Source of the DNA: Bacillota bacterium
GTDB taxonomy: Bacteria; Bacillota; Clostridia; Saccharofermentanales; UBA5734
Assembly (NCBI GenBank): GCA_023438965.1
Contig: JAEXPB010000190.1
Span: forward strand, 1-9,386
Length of the DNA: 9,386 nucleotides
Reading direction: 5' to 3'
Made by a program: the position numbers and the translations under genes. Positions 6,638-9,386 of the stretch are shown piece by piece (position 1 is the first letter of the stretch; the number at the start of each line of letters is the position of its first letter). Under the pieces are notes generated by a model that worked only from the letters and a program-made list of their open reading frames with translations, did no database searches and was not told the DNA's origin.

Positions 6638-6661
6638 TTGATAATGAGAAATAAATATCAA
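6638..6661. promoter_or_regulatory. Inverted repeat just upstream of the surface-protein -35 box
   Basis: TTGATA (6638-6643) and TATCAA (6656-6661) are exact reverse complements separated by 12 bases. Further pairing outside (AAGTA with TACTT) is possible with a bulge. The position, about 17 bases upstream of the -35, suits an activator site, but AT-rich DNA gives such repeats easily. Confidence 0.3.
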
Positions 6662-6703
6662 TTACTTAAATGTCAGCCACTATTAGCTGCCATATCGAAA
6701 CCA

Positions 6704-6721
6704 TCCAGTAAGCCACCAAGG
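6704..6721 (+). promoter_or_regulatory. Operator-like motif, copy 2 (regulator promoter)
   Basis: TCCAGTAAGCCACCAAGG lies 13 bases upstream of the regulator's -10 box, over the region where a -35 would be. The same motif with two changes is found at 7555-7572 before the transporter gene. Inferred role: binding site of the adjacent MerR-type regulator (autoregulation). Confidence 0.45.
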
Positions 6722-6731
6722 TTTAATGGGC

Positions 6732-6740
6732 TGTTATACT
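6732..6740 (+). promoter_or_regulatory. Extended -10 promoter of the MerR-type regulator
   Basis: TGTTATACT matches the extended -10 consensus. No good TTGACA-like box is present at 17-19 bp spacing, which fits a promoter needing an activator or relying on the extended -10. A short dyad, ATAC-5 nt-GTAT (6736-6748), overlaps its downstream edge. Confidence 0.55.
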
Positions 6741-6782
6741 ATGCGTATTGGCAGGACACAGGATGATTTCGGAGGCAACTGC

Positions 6783-7535
6783 ATGATCACCTACCGCACC
6801 GCCCAAATAGCCGCCCTGGTTGGCGTCCATCCCAATACCGTGCGCTTTTACGAAACCATGGGCTTGCTCCCGCCAATACCGCGTTCCTCCAGCGGCTACC
6901 GCCGGTTTGACGACCGCCATCTGGCCCAGCTGCGCCTGCTCCGCACGGCCTTTCGGGCGGAAATCATCAGCGACCGGCTACGGCAGGAAGTATACGCCAT
7001 TGTCAAGCGAGCCGCCGCCGGCGACCTGGCGATGGCAGGCCGAGATGCAGAGCGGTATTTGAATCACCTGCGGGAAGAAAAGGACCGGGCAGAAGAGGCA
7101 ATTCAAATTACCCTGGCTATTTTGCAGCCAATAGCCGGCTTGAACGAGGCGGTTGGCGAATATGCAAGCCGCAATCAAGTTGCTGCAGATTTGGGAATAA
7201 CCGCCGATGTTCTGCGCGATTGGGAGCGGAATGGTCTGATTCAAGTGCCACGACAGACAAATGGCTACCGGAAATATGCCGGCCCGGAAATCAGGCGGTT
7301 GAAAATTATCCGGACCTTACGCCATGCACATTACTCCATGATGGCGATCCTGCGCATGCTGAACCGGTTGGATCAGGGCGAAAGCGATATCCGGACGGCC
7401 ATCGATACGCCAGACGAACAAGAAGATATCGTCAGCGCGGCCGACCGGTATATAACCGCGTTAAGCCTGGCGGAGCAAGATGCCTGTGCCATGCTGGCCC
7501 AGCTGACTGGCATGCTTGCAGCTGGTGCAGGTTGA
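6783..7535 (+). CDS. Transcriptional regulator with two MerR-type helix-turn-helix domains
   Basis: This 250-residue protein is a cytoplasmic DNA-binding regulator. Residues 4-75 form a MerR helix-turn-helix with wing (RTAQIAALVGVHPNTVRFYE, GLLPP, GYRRFDDRHLAQLRLL). A helical, charged segment follows (about 85-120). Residues 127-195 form a second MerR-like unit (NQVAADLGITADVLRDWERNGLI, NGYRKYAGPEIRRLKIIRTLR). The C-terminus (about 197-250) is short and helical, with one cysteine and no metal-binding cluster, so the inducer is not obvious. I chose ATG 6783 because GGAGG (6771-6775) lies 7 bases upstream and translation there starts right at the domain; an in-frame ATG at 6726 precedes the -10 box. 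It is divergent from the surface-protein gene and 87 bases upstream of the transporter, which it probably controls. Its promoter and first 16 codons are duplicated at 3702-3850. Confidence 0.93.
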   Translation: MITYRTAQIAALVGVHPNTVRFYETMGLLPPIPRSSSGYRRFDDRHLAQLRLLRTAFRAEIISDRLRQEVYAIVKRAAAGDLAMAGRDAERYLNHLREEKDRAEEAIQITLAILQPIAGLNEAVGEYASRNQVAADLGITADVLRDWERNGLIQVPRQTNGYRKYAGPEIRRLKIIRTLRHAHYSMMAILRMLNRLDQGESDIRTAIDTPDEQEDIVSAADRYITALSLAEQDACAMLAQLTGMLAAGAG

Positions 7536-7554
7536 CTCACTTAATGGATTACTC

Positions 7555-7572
7555 TCCAGTATGCCACCAGGG
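7555..7572 (+). promoter_or_regulatory. Operator-like motif, copy 3 (upstream of the transporter)
   Basis: TCCAGTATGCCACCAGGG matches the regulator-promoter motif at 16 of 18 positions. It lies 50 bases before the transporter start codon. Downstream GATAAA (7584-7589) is a weak possible -10, 11 bases after the motif, compared with 13 at the regulator promoter. Confidence 0.45.
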
Positions 7573-7578
7573 GCCGGC

Positions 7579-7606
7579 TGCCTGATAAACTTGGTTTATC
7601 AAGGCA
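7579..7606. promoter_or_regulatory. Hairpin or operator just before the transporter Shine-Dalgarno site
   Basis: TGATAAAC (7583-7590) and GTTTATCA (7594-7601) are perfect reverse complements around a 3-nt TTG loop. After a single bulged A the outer TGCC (7579-7582) pairs with GGCA (7603-7606), giving 12 pairs. It ends 4 bases before AGGAGG (7611-7616). There is no T-run after it, so it is more likely an operator or an mRNA hairpin affecting transporter expression than a terminator. Confidence 0.55.
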
Positions 7607-7622
7607 TACGAGGAGGCCGATC

Positions 7623-8897
7623 ATGCAGGCGATCAATCAACCGGACTGGAACTGGAAACGCACAACGGCAGGTTTTTTGGCGGGGCAAGGCATCTCGCTG
7701 TTTGGATCGCAGATTGTTCAGATGGCGATGATCTGGCATATGACGCTGGAGACTTCATCCGGCATCTGGATCACCGCCCTGACCCTGGCCGCTTTCCTGC
7801 CCCAGATGATCATATCCTTACTCGGCGGCGTCTGGGCGGACCGATATAACCGCAAAAAGCTGATTATTATTTCTGACACAATCATTGCCATTACCACATT
7901 GCTGCTGGCTTGCTATCTTTTGGCTGGCAACACGGGCGCAACCGCGCTGCAAGTCATCATTCTCGCTGCCGCGATCCGTTCCCTGGGCAGCGGTGTCCAG
8001 ACGCCGGCGGTCCAGGCGATGCTGCCGCAATTCGTCCCGGAAGCCAGCCTCGCGCGTGTGAACGGCTATAACAGCACCATCCAATCGGTCGTCCAATTTG
8101 CCTCACCGGTCGCCGCCGGCGCGCTCATGGCGCTTGGCCCGATCCACAACATCTTGCTGATCGATGTGGCAACGGCGATCATCGGCATCGGCATACTCGC
8201 CGTGCTGCGCATACCGCCGCATCAACAGCCGGGAAAGCCTGAAACGACCTCCATTTTAGCCGAAATGAAACAAGGCTTGCGGTTTGCCTGGAATCATCCT
8301 TTCTTGCGGAAACTGTTAACCACCTATGGCATTTTCATTTTTTTAAGTGTCCCATCCGGCTTTCTGACCGCGCTGATGATCCAAAGAACCTTTGGCGATC
8401 AGGTTTGGCTGCTGACCGTCAACGAAACGCTCGGCTTTGCCGGCGCCACCCTGGGCGGGCTCCTGCTTGGCATCACAGGCGGGTTCAGGAACCGCAACAA
8501 AACCTTTTTCGCCGGCATCATCCTGTATGGGATCGCCTCGCTGGCTGTGGGCTTCACGACGGTGTTCCGGCTGTTTGCCGCGTTGATGTTCATCATCGGC
8601 CTGAGCATTCCGGCAGCGCAAACGGCTGTATTTACACTCATTCAGGAAAAAGTCGAACCAGCCATGCTGGGCCGGGTATTCAGTTTGGTCAATGTGCTGT
8701 TTTCCGGTTTCATGCCCCTGGGGATGGCACTCTTTGGCCCGTTGGCCGATTTCGTGCGCATCCAGACCATGGTCGTGGCTTGTGCTATACTGATAATCAT
8801 GCTGAGCTTGAATATGGTCCTGGCGCGGGGCTATTACCAGGCCGGCGAAAGCACAGCGCCGGTTGAAGCCGCTGAAGGAGAAGGACAATCATGCTGA
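7623..8897 (+). CDS. MFS transporter, exporter-like (MFS_3 / Mef-EntS type)
   Basis: This 424-residue protein is a membrane transporter of the major facilitator superfamily, with a pattern of about 12 hydrophobic segments. The signature loop between helices 2 and 3 is GGVWADRYNRKK (68-79). The N-terminal phrase beginning FLAGQGISLFGSQIVQMAMIW and the loop sequence resemble the macrolide-efflux/enterobactin-exporter branch (MFS_3), which uses proton antiport to export small molecules. The substrate cannot be read from the sequence. ATG 7623 has AGGAGG 6 bases upstream. The C-terminal tail (about 20 residues, Gly/Glu/Ala-rich) is cytoplasmic. The gene sits between the MerR-type regulator and a glycosidase-like gene whose start overlaps its stop by 7 bases, so all three probably form one transcription unit. 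The partner gene raises the alternative that it moves a sugar or glycoside rather than a drug. Confidence 0.9.
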   Translation: MQAINQPDWNWKRTTAGFLAGQGISLFGSQIVQMAMIWHMTLETSSGIWITALTLAAFLPQMIISLLGGVWADRYNRKKLIIISDTIIAITTLLLACYLLAGNTGATALQVIILAAAIRSLGSGVQTPAVQAMLPQFVPEASLARVNGYNSTIQSVVQFASPVAAGALMALGPIHNILLIDVATAIIGIGILAVLRIPPHQQPGKPETTSILAEMKQGLRFAWNHPFLRKLLTTYGIFIFLSVPSGFLTALMIQRTFGDQVWLLTVNETLGFAGATLGGLLLGITGGFRNRNKTFFAGIILYGIASLAVGFTTVFRLFAALMFIIGLSIPAAQTAVFTLIQEKVEPAMLGRVFSLVNVLFSGFMPLGMALFGPLADFVRIQTMVVACAILIIMLSLNMVLARGYYQAGESTAPVEAAEGEGQSC

Positions 8898-9386
8898 CAT
8901 TTACGAAAGCTGCCGAAAATCCCATCTATGGCGGACCGGAAACCGGAACGCTGTTTGATGTTTATGTCACCCGGGTGAATGGCCGATTCCGCATTGATTT
9001 TTCCTGGCGTCCGCAAAAAGCGCTGGCTGTGTCGTTTTCCGATGATGGCATTCATTGGGATCCGCCGCACATTACCCTGGCCTGCTGCACAGAAAGCGGA
9101 TGGGAAGACAATATCAACCGCAATTGCGTCATTCAGGCCGATGGCCTGTATAAAATGTGGTACACCGGCCAGGCGCGCGGATACAGCTTCATCGGGTATG
9201 CCGAAAGCGAAGATGGCCTGAACTTCCAGCGCGTACGCCAGGAACCCGTGCTGATTTCTGAACGTTACTGGGAAGGCCTGTCGGTGATGAACCCCTGTGT
9301 GCTCTATGAAAACGGCCTGTATAAAATGTGGTATGCTGCCGGCGAAACCTATGAACCCAATGTGATCGCCTATGCCGAATGCGCGG
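8891..9386 (+). CDS. Glycosidase-like beta-propeller protein (GH43/GH32-type fold), 3' end outside window
   Basis: This reading frame is open to the window edge, giving 165 residues so far. The sequence shows repeating blade motifs typical of five-bladed beta-propeller glycosidases and phosphorylases (GH32/43/62/68/130 relatives): SFSDDGIHWD (48-57), LYKMWYTG (86-93), IGYAESEDGLNFQ (101-113), NPCVLYENGLYKMWYAAGE (134-152) and NVIAYAE (157-163). There is no signal peptide, so it probably acts in the cytoplasm on a sugar or glycoside. Catalytic acidic residues cannot be assigned from this part, and a non-catalytic or GH130-like phosphorylase role remains possible. ATG 8891 overlaps the transporter stop in ATGCTGA (8891-8897), and a Shine-Dalgarno AGGAGAAGG lies at 8876-8884, so translation is coupled to the transporter. 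Confidence 0.8.
   Translation, partial: MLTFTKAAENPIYGGPETGTLFDVYVTRVNGRFRIDFSWRPQKALAVSFSDDGIHWDPPHITLACCTESGWEDNINRNCVIQADGLYKMWYTGQARGYSFIGYAESEDGLNFQRVRQEPVLISERYWEGLSVMNPCVLYENGLYKMWYAAGETYEPNVIAYAECA
9143..9333 (+). repeat. Exact 20-nt direct repeat in the propeller gene
   Basis: GGCCTGTATAAAATGTGGTA occurs at 9143-9162 and again at 9314-9333, 171 bp (57 codons) apart in the same frame. It encodes GLYKMWY in successive blades. This exact DNA match is longer than the protein repeat requires. Confidence 0.9.

Larger units (their letters stand above)
6682..6830 (+). repeat. 149-bp direct repeat, right copy (native regulator 5' region)
   Basis: This is the partner of 3702-3850 (146/149 identical). 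It runs without a break into the intact MerR-type gene, so it is the functional copy and probably the ancestral one. The 2831 bases between the two copies contain only the surface-protein gene and its control region. Confidence 0.97.

Noticed and set aside
6726..6782. Upstream in-frame ATG for the regulator
   Set aside because: It lies upstream of the likely -10 box and has no Shine-Dalgarno site, while ATG 6783 has GGAGG at ideal spacing and starts at the domain boundary.
6510..6782. Riboswitch or small RNA in the divergent intergenic region
   Set aside because: Only short AT-rich hairpins are present; no known riboswitch core or terminator could be recognised.
8343..8888. 181-codon frame antisense to the transporter
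   Set aside because: His/Gln-rich shadow frame with no start signals; the sense strand encodes clear membrane helices.

Overview
The window most likely comes from an anaerobic, Clostridia-type member of the Bacillota. This is an inference from clear Shine-Dalgarno sites on nearly every gene, a secreted protein with six clostridial ChW repeats plus BspA-type leucine-rich and Listeria-Bacteroides repeats, and a MerR/MFS regulator-transporter pair. Most of the window is GC-rich (a hand count of 1681-1740 gives 47/60 G+C). The surface-protein block is much poorer (5041-5100 gives 19/60; its upstream region 6541-6600 gives 15/60).

Layout. (1) 2-3150: the 3' part of pheS followed by complete pheT, the two subunits of phenylalanyl-tRNA synthetase, 11 bases apart in a core operon. 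(2) 3151-3694: a short intergenic region with a 44-nt near-palindrome that overlaps a probable promoter, then a small two-helix membrane protein of unknown function. (3) 3702-6830: an accessory block. A 2.6-kb minus-strand gene encodes an 876-residue secreted mosaic protein (CHAP-like cysteine peptidase, Fn3-like, BspA LRR, Flg_new and six ChW repeats). It lies between two 149-bp direct repeats (3702-3850 and 6682-6830, 146/149 identical). Each repeat carries the promoter, Shine-Dalgarno site and first 16 codons of a MerR-type regulator. The right copy leads into the intact gene; the left copy is a stub that stops after 18 codons. (4) 6783-9386: an apparent operon of the regulator, which has two MerR-type helix-turn-helix domains, an MFS exporter-like transporter, and a glycosidase-like beta-propeller protein that overlaps the transporter stop codon and runs off the window.

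How it may work together. An 18-nt motif in the regulator's promoter region recurs (16/18) upstream of the transporter and is therefore also present in the stub copy. I infer it may be the regulator's operator, in which case the regulator would control itself and the transporter/glycosidase genes. The duplicated promoter would also fire rightward into the 3' end of the surface-protein gene. The direct repeats suggest that the surface-protein gene was inserted here recently and could still be lost by recombination.

Nothing here is clearly a wholly new system. The most unusual parts are the repeat-flanked surface-protein insertion, the duplicated regulator promoter, and the shared operator-like motif.
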